DNA from: Mesobacillus subterraneus
GTDB taxonomy: Bacteria; Bacillota; Bacilli; Bacillales; Cytobacillaceae
Reading direction: 5' to 3'
Assembly (NCBI RefSeq): GCF_000934845.1
Contig: NZ_JXIQ01000070.1
Span: 1 to 37,257 of the forward strand
DNA: 37,257 bases
Numbering within the stretch: position 1 is the first letter of the stretch; the number at the start of each line of letters is the position of its first letter. Below the pieces are notes generated by a model, which was not told where the DNA came from, did not search any database, and saw only the letters and a program-made list of their open reading frames with translations. This document shows positions 25,013 to 32,178 of this stretch, piece after piece. Made by a program: the position numbers and the translations under genes.

Positions 25013-26416
25013 TTAGCTGACCCACACAAGGGAAAATGTCGTTCCCCGACGATTGCTCTCTTTTAAAAGTAGATCGGCCCCCATCGACCTGGCCAGCATC
25101 TTGCTGAAAGGCAGGCCGAGGCCAAGACCCCTGACTTTGAGTTTCTTTTTCTCTCCGCGAAAAAAACGTTCAAATACGAGTGCCTGTTCTTCCTCCGGAA
25201 TTCCTTTTCCTGTATCTTTTACATCAATTCCTTCTTCAGAAAGTATGATGGAGATGGAACCCGAATCATCGATTGCCTGATGAGAGTTATTCAATAGATT
25301 GATCAGGATTTGCTGCAGACGGAGCGGATCGATTATTTTGTAGACGGTCTTTTCCGGGGTAATCACCTTGAGATTCACAGGTTCAGTTTGTGTTACCCTC
25401 CATTGCCGGCCAATGTCCTCAACAAGCTTGTTCAAATCGCAATTTTCCGGCCGGATAGTGAAGGCACCCGCAGCCAGGGAGTTAAACTCAAGCAAATCGG
25501 AAATCATACTTTGTAGTCTTTGGATTTCTTTTAGCGTGATATCGAGGAATTCTTGACGCTCCTCCCCAGTCACGATTCCATCCCGCACTGCTTGGACAAG
25601 GCCACTGATGGAGGTAACAGGCGTTTTCAAATCATGCGTTACCCCAGCGAGCAGTTCGGCCCGCATTTGCTCTAACTGTGTCAGGCGATTAGTCATTTCT
25701 TTAAAGGAAGTGACAAGTTGGTGTATTTCAAGTTCTTTTGGATTCGAATCCAATTTGATCGCATAATTCCCTTCCCGAACTTGTGCTGCTGCTCTTGCGA
25801 CATCCTGAATCGGTTTGAGAATTTTTTTGGTGAGCAGATAAATGACGATCCAACCAAGCAAACCAAGTCCCAGCAATAAAACAATCAACAGCCGGTATTC
25901 CTGATTGAAATCAGCTAATTTGTCGGCATTTTGCATCACTACTACCCATCCGGTTTGATGGTCATTCATTAAGATAGGGGATTTTACAATGTAGACTTGC
26001 TGGCCATTTTGATTTACCTGAACAATCGAATCTTCATTTTTAAATACAGAAGCAGGTATTTCTCCTTCGGCGTGGTGTGGAGCCCCTCCCCCCATCATCG
26101 GCCAGGAATTCAGAATCATCCCTTCCAAATCGGTAATGAATAGCTGAGGCTGATTTTCCATTTGAAGAATCCTGGCTCTTTCCTGCATTCTAAGGTCTAG
26201 ACCGCCATAATCATTCTTCTCGGTGAATTGTCCTAGTCGATCCGCTGTTTCAACCGCCAGGTACTCCATTAAATTTAACCGGTTATCCAACGTGGTTTGC
26301 CTGATCCACCACATTGACCCGGCCCCTAGCAATAAGAGCCCGGCAACCAGTGTAAGGAGATACCTTGTCGTCCAGTATCTCAGTAGGGTTGTTGGTTTAT
26401 TATTTATCGTAAACAC
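25013..26416 (-). CDS. sensor histidine kinase
   Basis: A 467-residue membrane kinase. A first span (about 18-37) and a second (about 176-196) enclose an extracellular domain of some 140 residues containing a Met/Gly/His-rich patch PMMGGGAPHHAEG. Then come a HAMP linker, the H-box with His261 in GVTHDLKTPVTSISG, and ATPase boxes (NLLNNSHQAID, DTGKGIPEEE, GLGLGLPFS). It overlaps the response-regulator gene by 17 nt; a GTG start without a strong site suggests translational coupling. The signal is unknown; the Met/His patch could point to a metal or envelope cue (weak inference). Confidence 0.92.
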   Translation of the reverse strand: MFTINNKPTTLLRYWTTRYLLTLVAGLLLLGAGSMWWIRQTTLDNRLNLMEYLAVETADRLGQFTEKNDYGGLDLRMQERARILQMENQPQLFITDLEGMILNSWPMMGGGAPHHAEGEIPASVFKNEDSIVQVNQNGQQVYIVKSPILMNDHQTGWVVVMQNADKLADFNQEYRLLIVLLLGLGLLGWIVIYLLTKKILKPIQDVARAAAQVREGNYAIKLDSNPKELEIHQLVTSFKEMTNRLTQLEQMRAELLAGVTHDLKTPVTSISGLVQAVRDGIVTGEERQEFLDITLKEIQRLQSMISDLLEFNSLAAGAFTIRPENCDLNKLVEDIGRQWRVTQTEPVNLKVITPEKTVYKIIDPLRLQQILINLLNNSHQAIDDSGSISIILSEEGIDVKDTGKGIPEEEQALVFERFFRGEKKKLKVRGLGLGLPFSKMLARSMGADLLLKESNRRGTTFSLVWVS

Positions 26417-27086
26417 TAAATTGATACCCCAATCCTCTTAATGTCCTAATTTCTCCCTGTTCAGCTGGCCAATCTGCAAGCGATTGGCGAATGCGTTTGA
26501 TGGATAGATCCACAGCTCGGTCACTTCCGTCATAATCCATTCCCCAAACATTTTCGATCAAATCTTCTCTCGTAAAGGTCCGGTTTGGCCTTGCAACCAA
26601 GAAGATAAGTAGATTGAGATCCTTTGGCGTCAGCACCACTTTTTCCCCATTTACCGTGACGACATGTGAGTCCATATTAATTTTTAAGCTGCCAAATTGT
26701 TTCTCATTTTCTGTTTCAAGGACATTCGAGGAGCGGCGCAGCACGGCATTGACCCGGGCTACCACTTCTTCTCCTACGAACGGCTTGGAGATATAGTCGT
26801 CCGCGCCATGATTCAAGCCCTTCAAACGATAATCAATCTCTCCCAATGCTGTCAGCATAATAACAGGACAGGCGCTGATTTTGCGAATTTCTTTTAAAAT
26901 TTCCCAACCGTCCATTCCAGGGAGCATGACATCCAGCAGCACAAGATCCGGCTTACTCTGCGTAAATATTGACAGTCCCTCTCCGCCATCATACGCCTGC
27001 ACTACCTCATAGCCTTCATGCTTCATATATACCGCTAGTACTCTTGAAATCGTTTGCTCGTCTTCCACTATTAAAATTGTTTTCAT
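26400..27086 (-). CDS. OmpR/PhoB-family response regulator
   Basis: A 228-residue regulator with receiver domain (phospho-acceptor Asp52 in LLDVMLPGMDG, acidic pocket EDE at 8-10, switch Lys in DYISKPF) and C-terminal winged helix (LTPKDLNLLIFLVARPNRTF ... GSDRAVDLSIKRIRQSL). A GGGAGGG site precedes the ATG. It is first in the operon with its kinase. The gene immediately upstream encodes a secreted repeat protein whose promoter region has paired direct repeats with OmpR-type spacing, a likely target. Confidence 0.94.
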   Translation of the reverse strand: MKTILIVEDEQTISRVLAVYMKHEGYEVVQAYDGGEGLSIFTQSKPDLVLLDVMLPGMDGWEILKEIRKISACPVIMLTALGEIDYRLKGLNHGADDYISKPFVGEEVVARVNAVLRRSSNVLETENEKQFGSLKINMDSHVVTVNGEKVVLTPKDLNLLIFLVARPNRTFTREDLIENVWGMDYDGSDRAVDLSIKRIRQSLADWPAEQGEIRTLRGLGYQFSVYDK

Positions 27087-27165
27087 TGCCGCCCTCCCGT
27101 TTAACCTGCCTGTCCCTTTAGGCTGACACTTCTTGATGAAATGATCTATATTGTTATTTTACAAG

Positions 27166-27192
27166 AAAAATCCCCCGTTTTGTACCGGGGGA
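27166..27192 (-). terminator. terminator of the repeat-protein gene
   Basis: On the minus strand TCCCCCG pairs with CGGGGGA over an 8-nt loop and is followed by TTTTTC. It separates the repeat-protein gene from the two-component operon. Confidence 0.85.
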
Positions 27193-27247
27193 CATAGATA
27201 AATAATATTGTTTAGATTGTTTCCATTATCTTAAGAAAAACCCTTTG

Positions 27248-28291
27248 TTATAAACCTTGGCCGCCATTATTGTAGCCCATGCCGCCGCCACGGCCTCCTT
27301 TTCCACCGAAACCGTCATTTTGACCCATTCCACTGAAACCACCTTGTTGACCCATTTGACCTTGGCTATCAAATCCGCCTTTTTGTCCCATTCCACCATG
27401 ACCGCCGCCAAATCCGCTACCTTGTGCCATGCCGCCGAAACCTGTCATTCCAAAATGGCCCATTCCATCTTCAAACAGCGTGTCAAGCTTGTCTGCATCT
27501 TTATCCCTAATCTCCTGGATCAGTTGCTGAGTATCCTTATCTGCTGTAGAAATTCCCATTTCGTTTGCAAGGTTTACGACCTTTTTATCCATAACTTCTC
27601 GGGCGATTTCCCGAATGTCTTTGCCGTCTACTGTAATTCCAAGTTCTTTAGCCTGTTGATTGACATAGGCAGTATGGACTTCCAGCTGAAGCGTAGCCAA
27701 GTCCTTGCCTTCTGTAGAGACCCCTAGCTCTTTGGCTTTTTCATTCAAGTTTGCTGTGCGGATTTCTTCCATTAGAGCCTGAGCATCCTTGTTGTCGGTA
27801 GATACTCCGAGTTCCTTCGCTTTTTCCTTCAGGTTTGCTAACTGAATTTCATTTCGAAGTGCGTCTGCATCCTTCCCATCGGCAGAAACGCCAAGATCCT
27901 TCGCTCTTTCCTTAAGGTTGGCCAGCTGAACTTCCTCGGCAAGCGCTGTAAGATCTTTGCCGTCCGTAGTGATTCCAAGTTCTTTCGCTTTGCTAGTGAG
28001 GGTTGCCTCACGAATTTCACCCATTAAGGTTCTAGGGTCTTTACCGGAAGTGCTGATGCCAAGATCCTTAGCCCTTTGGTTCAAGACTTCTGAATTGCCT
28101 CCCATATTTCCCGTATTCCCCATATGCCCTGACCCGTTTCCGAAGAAACTTTTAACAGCGGTTGCTGCTGTAGTGGCAGAGCTTTCAACAGTACCTGTAG
28201 TACTATCAGCATTCGCGATGGAAGTAGTAGCATAGCCTCCCAGCAATAATGCACCTGCAACGGTAAATCCAATAACTGATTGCTTTTTCAT
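27248..28291 (-). CDS. secreted protein with seven 28-residue repeats and Gly/Met-rich tail
   Basis: A 347-residue secreted protein of unrecognised function. Residues 1-28 are a signal peptide (cleavage expected after ANA). Residues 70-265 are seven back-to-back 28-residue units with the consensus LxEKAKELGISTDGKD then LxxEIxxAN; the short helix-turn-helix look recalls SAP/HeH-type motifs, but no homology is claimed. Residues from about 275 to the end are low-complexity Gly, Met, Gln, Phe (GMGQ and GGF units). There is no anchor or lipobox, so it may be released or held in the wall. The ATG has GGAGG upstream. It has its own terminator and lies directly upstream of a two-component system that probably controls it. 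An envelope or metal-binding role is conceivable. Confidence 0.8.
   Translation of the reverse strand: MKKQSVIGFTVAGALLLGGYATTSIANADSTTGTVESSATTAATAVKSFFGNGSGHMGNTGNMGGNSEVLNQRAKDLGISTSGKDPRTLMGEIREATLTSKAKELGITTDGKDLTALAEEVQLANLKERAKDLGVSADGKDADALRNEIQLANLKEKAKELGVSTDNKDAQALMEEIRTANLNEKAKELGVSTEGKDLATLQLEVHTAYVNQQAKELGITVDGKDIREIAREVMDKKVVNLANEMGISTADKDTQQLIQEIRDKDADKLDTLFEDGMGHFGMTGFGGMAQGSGFGGGHGGMGQKGGFDSQGQMGQQGGFSGMGQNDGFGGKGGRGGGMGYNNGGQGL
27497..28084 (-). repeat. seven tandem 84-bp units coding the 28-residue repeats
   Basis: Seven in-frame 84-bp units encode residues 70-265 of the secreted protein. The protein motif AKELGIS-x-x-GKD recurs exactly every 28 residues. The DNA copies are diverged, so this is an old duplication under protein-level selection and not a recent unstable array. 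Confidence 0.85.
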
Positions 28292-28319
28292 TTTAATATC
28301 CTCCTATAAATTTCATTTT

Positions 28320-28343
28320 TAGGTTCAGGTTGTGCATGAACCT
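28320..28343. promoter_or_regulatory. inverted repeat in the repeat-protein leader
   Basis: AGGTTCA and TGAACCT form a perfect 7-bp inverted repeat with a short spacer between the presumed promoter and the ribosome binding site. It could be an operator or an mRNA-stabilising hairpin. Confidence 0.4.
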
Positions 28344-28368
28344 TATACTTATAATTTACAGGTTGATT

Positions 28369-28482
28369 ATGTCAGCAAAATGTCAGACTGAAAAAAATTG
28401 AAAAAACATTTGGCAATTGAAAACCGGGTACTGCTTGGACATTTCATTTTTGGGGGATTTTTTCATGTCCGGTAGATGTCAG
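28369..28482. promoter_or_regulatory. two pairs of ATGTC direct repeats upstream of the repeat-protein gene
   Basis: ATGTCAG occurs at 28369 and 28380, and ATGTC(C/A) at 28465 and 28476. Both pairs have an 11-nt period, the spacing at which OmpR-family dimers bind. The first pair ends 78 nt upstream of the ATG; read on the minus strand it gives TGACAT at a -35-like place before a TATAAG box. Binding by the adjacent response regulator is an inference. Confidence 0.5.
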
Positions 28483-28519
28483 CAACAAAATTTGGCTCCT
28501 AGTTTATGTCCCTACTGAA

Positions 28520-29104
28520 TTATTTCATCCTTTTTTCTGTGATTGACTCGGACAGCCTCTCATACATTTTTTCGATTCCTTTTTCAGTGGCTTCATAGGA
28601 AAAAGAGTTGCCAAGAGTAATTCCGAGATTTTCAGCTTCATTGGCAACGTCAATATTAGCCCCCAAAAAGAGAAACTCCCAGCTGTATTTTTCCTGCTGA
28701 TGCTGGATCAGTTCTTTCACTTTTTCATATGTGAACTCCTGGCTTGCGTTTTCCATTCCGTCAGTGGTGATGACGAAAAGGACTTTACCTGGCCTCCGGT
28801 TTTCCGATGATTTTGCCAGCCGGTATCCGACGTCCAGGATCGTTTTCCCTACCGCATCCAGCAGCGCAGTGGTACCGCGGACAAAATACTCATCCGCTGT
28901 AAGCTTTGCATTCCTGGTGTCTATTCCACTCCAAAGGACCTCGTATTCATCATCAAAAAGCACAGTTGTCACGATTGTTTCACCTGCAAGCTCTGATTGT
29001 TTTTTCACGAATGCATTGAAGCCGCCGATCGTATCGCTTTCCAGCCCGGCCATTGAACCGCTGCGGTCGAGCAAAAAAATGATTTCTGTTAAATTCTTAT
29101 TCAT
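28520..29104 (-). CDS. von Willebrand A-domain protein
   Basis: A 194-residue protein made of one VWA domain and little else. The metal-ion-dependent adhesion site is complete: DRSGSM (Asp13, Ser15, Ser17), Thr79 in RGTTALLDA, and Asp115 in TTDGMEN. There is no signal peptide, so it is cytoplasmic and presumably mediates a metal-dependent protein contact, as in TerY-like and other stress-associated VWA proteins. It is divergent from the HTH gene at 29204, with 99 nt between them. The partner is unknown. Confidence 0.85.
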   Translation of the reverse strand: MNKNLTEIIFLLDRSGSMAGLESDTIGGFNAFVKKQSELAGETIVTTVLFDDEYEVLWSGIDTRNAKLTADEYFVRGTTALLDAVGKTILDVGYRLAKSSENRRPGKVLFVITTDGMENASQEFTYEKVKELIQHQQEKYSWEFLFLGANIDVANEAENLGITLGNSFSYEATEKGIEKMYERLSESITEKRMK

Positions 29105-29132
29105 GTCCGTCTTCCTCCTAAGCTGATTCTGT

Positions 29133-29138
29133 TATAAT
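29133..29138 (+). promoter_or_regulatory. extended -10 promoter for the HTH gene
   Basis: TG-T-TATAAT at 29130-29138 is a consensus extended -10 element. No good -35 is visible. Transcription would begin near 29145. Confidence 0.55.
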
Positions 29139-29163
29139 CATAGCTAGATTCATCCATATATTG

Positions 29164-29188
29164 GTCGCCTGATAAGCGACATTTTTTT
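29164..29188 (+). terminator. terminator-like hairpin in the HTH gene leader
   Basis: GTCGC / GCGAC with a 7-nt loop is followed by A and seven T. It lies between the extended -10 promoter and the GGGAGG ribosome binding site of the 29204 gene, the place of a transcription attenuator. No alternative antiterminator pairing is obvious. Confidence 0.5.
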
Positions 29189-29203
29189 AGGGAGGCTGGC
29201 CAC

Positions 29204-29701
29204 ATGCTTGATCACCACGTTTTAGAAGAACTGCAAGAATATATTGAAGAGAAATTGATAGTTGTTGTTTATCATCACTCAATATCCCACAAGGAGGATT
29301 ATGTGCTCGAAAGCATTTCCCCGCTAGAAATGGAAGATTTTATCGAAAAAAAACGAAAGCCAACCTTGCAAAAAGTACTGTTTGGCTACATTGATAACAA
29401 AAACGCAACCGACGCTGCGATTTATAAAAAGGCGGGAATGGATCGGAGGCATTTTTCAAAAATCCGCTCGAACCCTGACTACCGGCCGAGCAAGAGTACC
29501 GTGATTGCCCTCGCACTTGCTCTGGAATTGAGCAAAAAGGAAGCCGACAAGCTATTAAGCGCTGCCGGCTATTCTTTATCGGACAGTGAGACATCCGACC
29601 TTGTCATTCAGTTTTGCCTTGAAAAAAATATTTATGACATCCACCAGGTTAACTACGCTCTTGATTATTTCAGTCAAAAGCCGTTAGGGAATGGCTTTTA
29701 G
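29204..29701 (+). CDS. HTH protein of the macrodomain/VWA-associated type
   Basis: A 165-residue soluble protein. The N-terminal 60 residues are variable. The C-terminal part, from KVLFGYIDNKNATDAAIYKK through MDRRHFSKIRSNPDYRPSKS and KEADKLLSAAGYSLS to YDIHQVNYALDYF, matches a helix-turn-helix-like module that I recall as a C-terminal extension of macrodomain proteins and as stand-alone neighbours of VWA genes. Whether it binds DNA is unproven. The GGGAGG start is clear. Its promoter is divergent from the VWA gene, suggesting a functional pair. Confidence 0.7.
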   Translation: MLDHHVLEELQEYIEEKLIVVVYHHSISHKEDYVLESISPLEMEDFIEKKRKPTLQKVLFGYIDNKNATDAAIYKKAGMDRRHFSKIRSNPDYRPSKSTVIALALALELSKKEADKLLSAAGYSLSDSETSDLVIQFCLEKNIYDIHQVNYALDYFSQKPLGNGF

Positions 29702-29734
29702 GCGCTGGTCATCTATGGCAAGCCCTTTCAATAT

Positions 29735-29917
29735 TTAATGAATGGCTGATCCTCGCTCAAAATGATTCATGCATGTCAATTCAATAATATAATCATAATT
29801 AGCGATTGTTCTTTGTAGTTCGTTTTTTTCATCAATAGATAGGTCTGGATGCTGCATTTTATTCGCCAGCTGCATCTGCCATTTTTCTAAATGAGATTTT
29901 ACTTCAAGATAGTCCAT
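29735..29917 (-). CDS. small hypothetical protein, helical
   Basis: A 60-residue, probably all-helical soluble protein (front MDYLEVKSHLEKWQMQLANK, then SIDEKNELQRTIANYDYIIE). The ATG at 29917 has GGAAGG 9 nt upstream; in-frame GTG and TTG codons just before it overlap that site. It is convergent with the HTH gene. The family is not recognised. Confidence 0.6.
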   Translation of the reverse strand: MDYLEVKSHLEKWQMQLANKMQHPDLSIDEKNELQRTIANYDYIIELTCMNHFERGSAIH

Positions 29918-30061
29918 ATCCAACACCCTTCCTTATAATGAAATCGCTTTCTTTATATGTTTATTATACTCCGCACACCCTTTAGGGTATCAGTGAAATT
30001 ATTGTGATTTTGTGAAATCTTCTAGAGAATGCTCGCACGATGCGGAAAAGCGCTAAACTAT

Positions 30062-31006
30062 TTATGGCGCCTTCCTGCATACGATGACTTCTCTAGTGAA
30101 GTTGCCTTTTTTTACAATGCCGCGGTCGATAATTTCAAAACCAGCTGACCGAATGATGGGATCAATTGGCTCTTTCGTGACGATGACTGCTTTATCGGCA
30201 AAAGTTCTTGTGCTCTGGAGCATATCCAGCTGCTCTTGTGCAGTAATTACCGAACACAGATTATAAGGCATATCGATTATAGCTACATCATAATGCCCTG
30301 TAACTTCCATCAGGTCGAGAAGTTTTATTTCTGTTGAGTAGCCGAAGTGTGCGATGTTTTCACGGGTACCTTCGAGGATCAGCGGATTGTGATCACTGCC
30401 AACGATATCGATCCCCATTGACAGTGCCTCCACCACGACGGTACCTATGCCGCAGCAGGGATCGATTGCTTTTGCCTTTGCTGGATCGGGAACGGCAATA
30501 TTGGCTACCGCTCTGGCGACTCGTGTGCTCAACGCCGTTGAATAGCTGTGGGGTTTGTGCTGATGATGCAGCCAAAGCTGTTCACTGCTATGGAGCTGGC
30601 CAAAATACCACCAGCCATTGACCTCGAGAATGCCAAGAATAAGATCCGGTTTTTTCAGCTCAGGAATTCCTTTCATAGCCAGGCCAACTTCACGTTCAAT
30701 CCTCCGTCTCGCTTCAAAAGTAAGTTTTTTGAGACCAGCCGCTTTTACATACTTCACTTTAAAAGTTGATTCACCAAGTTTCCATTCTTTTACCATAGCA
30801 ATCAATTGTTGAAAATCCTTCGCCTTGAAAAATAGATCCATTCGTTCCCTTATAAATGGGCTTCTGCTTGGATCGATTTCGAAACTGCTTTCCAATATGC
30901 CTGCTTCCTCGTCCTTTCCGAAAAAGGATCTCATTTCCAGCATGCATAATGATTTTTCTTCTTCCGGAAATGCGTAATTGTATAAATAAGAGCCATGGGA
31001 GATCAC
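30062..31006 (-). CDS. TRM11-like SAM-dependent RNA methyltransferase
   Basis: A 314-residue predicted tRNA/RNA guanosine N2-methyltransferase. An N-terminal THUMP-like part (about 1-150, including KYVKAAGLKKLTFEARRRIE) precedes the Rossmann domain, with the SAM loop IDPCCGIGTVVVEAL, the acidic end of the second strand VGSDHNP, and the catalytic DMPYNLCS (D-x-P-Y type, used on exocyclic amino groups of nucleic acids). The start is GTG at 31006 after AAAGGA. It lies 21 nt behind the CDF gene, probably one operon. The RNA target is unknown. Confidence 0.8.
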   Translation of the reverse strand: MISHGSYLYNYAFPEEEKSLCMLEMRSFFGKDEEAGILESSFEIDPSRSPFIRERMDLFFKAKDFQQLIAMVKEWKLGESTFKVKYVKAAGLKKLTFEARRRIEREVGLAMKGIPELKKPDLILGILEVNGWWYFGQLHSSEQLWLHHQHKPHSYSTALSTRVARAVANIAVPDPAKAKAIDPCCGIGTVVVEALSMGIDIVGSDHNPLILEGTRENIAHFGYSTEIKLLDLMEVTGHYDVAIIDMPYNLCSVITAQEQLDMLQSTRTFADKAVIVTKEPIDPIIRSAGFEIIDRGIVKKGNFTREVIVCRKAP

Positions 31007-31027
31007 GTACCATCATATCCTTTCAAA

Positions 31028-31897
31028 TCAATCTGGCTCCACATGGACATGGACGTCATAGATGTCGAACTCCTCCATCAGCTTCTGTTCGACCATCGTG
31101 GAAATATCATGTGCTGTGCTGATATCAAGTGATGGGTTCACAGTGATAACACAATCAACGACGATATTATTGCCGTAGTTCCTTGCCTTTAGATCATTAA
31201 TTCCCTTTACACCAGAAATAGTAAAGATGGTTTGTTTATATTTTTTAATTAGGTCCACATCAAAACCATCTGTAAGCTGGTGGGATGCATCACGGAAAAT
31301 ATCCCAGCCTGTTTTTAAGATCAGCAAGCCTACGATCACGGCGGTAACTGGGTCAAGCCAAGGCAAACCAAATTGGGATCCAAGGATGCCGACTGCAGCA
31401 CCGATACTTACCCATGAATCCGATAGATTATCTTTTGCCGCGGCCATGACCGAATGGCTATTTATTTTGCGTGCAAGGTTTCGATTATAACGATAAACGG
31501 CATACATTACGAATGCCGAAAACAAGCCTGTCCAGGCGGCAATCATATCAGGCGCTTCCTTGGTGCCTTCAGAAATCATCCTTATAGTACTGTATAAAAC
31601 CTCGATACCAACAATGACCATAATGAAGGACGCGACCATAGACGCAACCATCTCAGACTTCCAATGCCCATATAAATGGTCCTCATCTGCCGGTTTTTGC
31701 GACAGCCTTAGCCCAATTAGAACCGAAATCGACGCTAATATATCCGTCGTATTATTTAATCCATCCGCCTTCAATGCCTCTGAACCGCTGATGTAGCCAA
31801 CAAATAATTTTAAAGTGGACAGCAATATGTATGCAGCGATACTGATCATAGCACCGCGTTCACCTTGTTTTAAATTTGAATACCGTTGTTCATTCAA
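31028..31897 (-). CDS. cation diffusion facilitator (metal exporter)
   Basis: A 289-residue CDF-family metal/proton antiporter with about six spans. The metal site of the second and fifth spans is seen as DGLNNTTDILAS and in AAKDNLSDSWVS, with a cytoplasmic C-terminal domain rich in His (DVHVHVEPD). It is closest in look to the Bacillus manganese exporters MneP/MneS. Zn, Fe or Mn cannot be separated by eye. The start is a TTG at 31897, 8 nt after GGAGG, giving the family-typical front MNEQRYSNLKQGERGA. Confidence 0.88.
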   Translation of the reverse strand: MNEQRYSNLKQGERGAMISIAAYILLSTLKLFVGYISGSEALKADGLNNTTDILASISVLIGLRLSQKPADEDHLYGHWKSEMVASMVASFIMVIVGIEVLYSTIRMISEGTKEAPDMIAAWTGLFSAFVMYAVYRYNRNLARKINSHSVMAAAKDNLSDSWVSIGAAVGILGSQFGLPWLDPVTAVIVGLLILKTGWDIFRDASHQLTDGFDVDLIKKYKQTIFTISGVKGINDLKARNYGNNIVVDCVITVNPSLDISTAHDISTMVEQKLMEEFDIYDVHVHVEPD

Positions 31898-31912
31898 TGG
31901 AACAGCCTCCAA

Positions 31913-32144
31913 TCACCTGCTAAAACATTTTAACAATGAAAAAGCGAATAAGTCTATAGAAACCTCTTTTTTCCCTTTTTGGCTAAAAAATTTCCTTCAT
32001 GCAAACGAATTCTGTTTCCAAACCGACACGTGTCCGCTGTTTCGGGAGGCGATTCACTCAACTTTCTCGAAAACACAAAAAGGAAGAACATTGTCTTATT
32101 ATGGCATAAAACCTACGTTGATTATAAATGTTTCTTCCGTTGAA
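31913..32144. other. intergenic region, no gene seen
   Basis: Between the CDF gene and the RNase J terminator I see no convincing frame or RNA. It should hold the CDF promoter. Confidence 0.4.
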
Positions 32145-32170
32145 CAAAAAACGATCCAATTAAGGATCGC
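32145..32170 (-). terminator. terminator of the RNase J gene
   Basis: On the minus strand GCGATCC pairs with GGATCGT over a 6-nt loop and is followed by TTTTTT, 9 nt after the stop. Confidence 0.85.
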
Positions 32171-32178
32171 TTTTCTAA

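Noticed and set aside
27226-27411. Frames in the low-complexity end of the repeat protein
   Set aside because: Shadows of the Gly/Met-rich coding region, low in sequence complexity.
27497-28084. CRISPR or satellite-type array
   Set aside because: The 84-bp periodicity is in frame, lacks identical repeats with unique spacers, and is explained by the protein repeats.
30771-31016. 81-codon frame overlapping the RNA methyltransferase start
   Set aside because: It has an ATG near the same AAAGGA site, but its translation shows no family features, while the GTG frame carries the THUMP-like start and continues into the methyltransferase domain.
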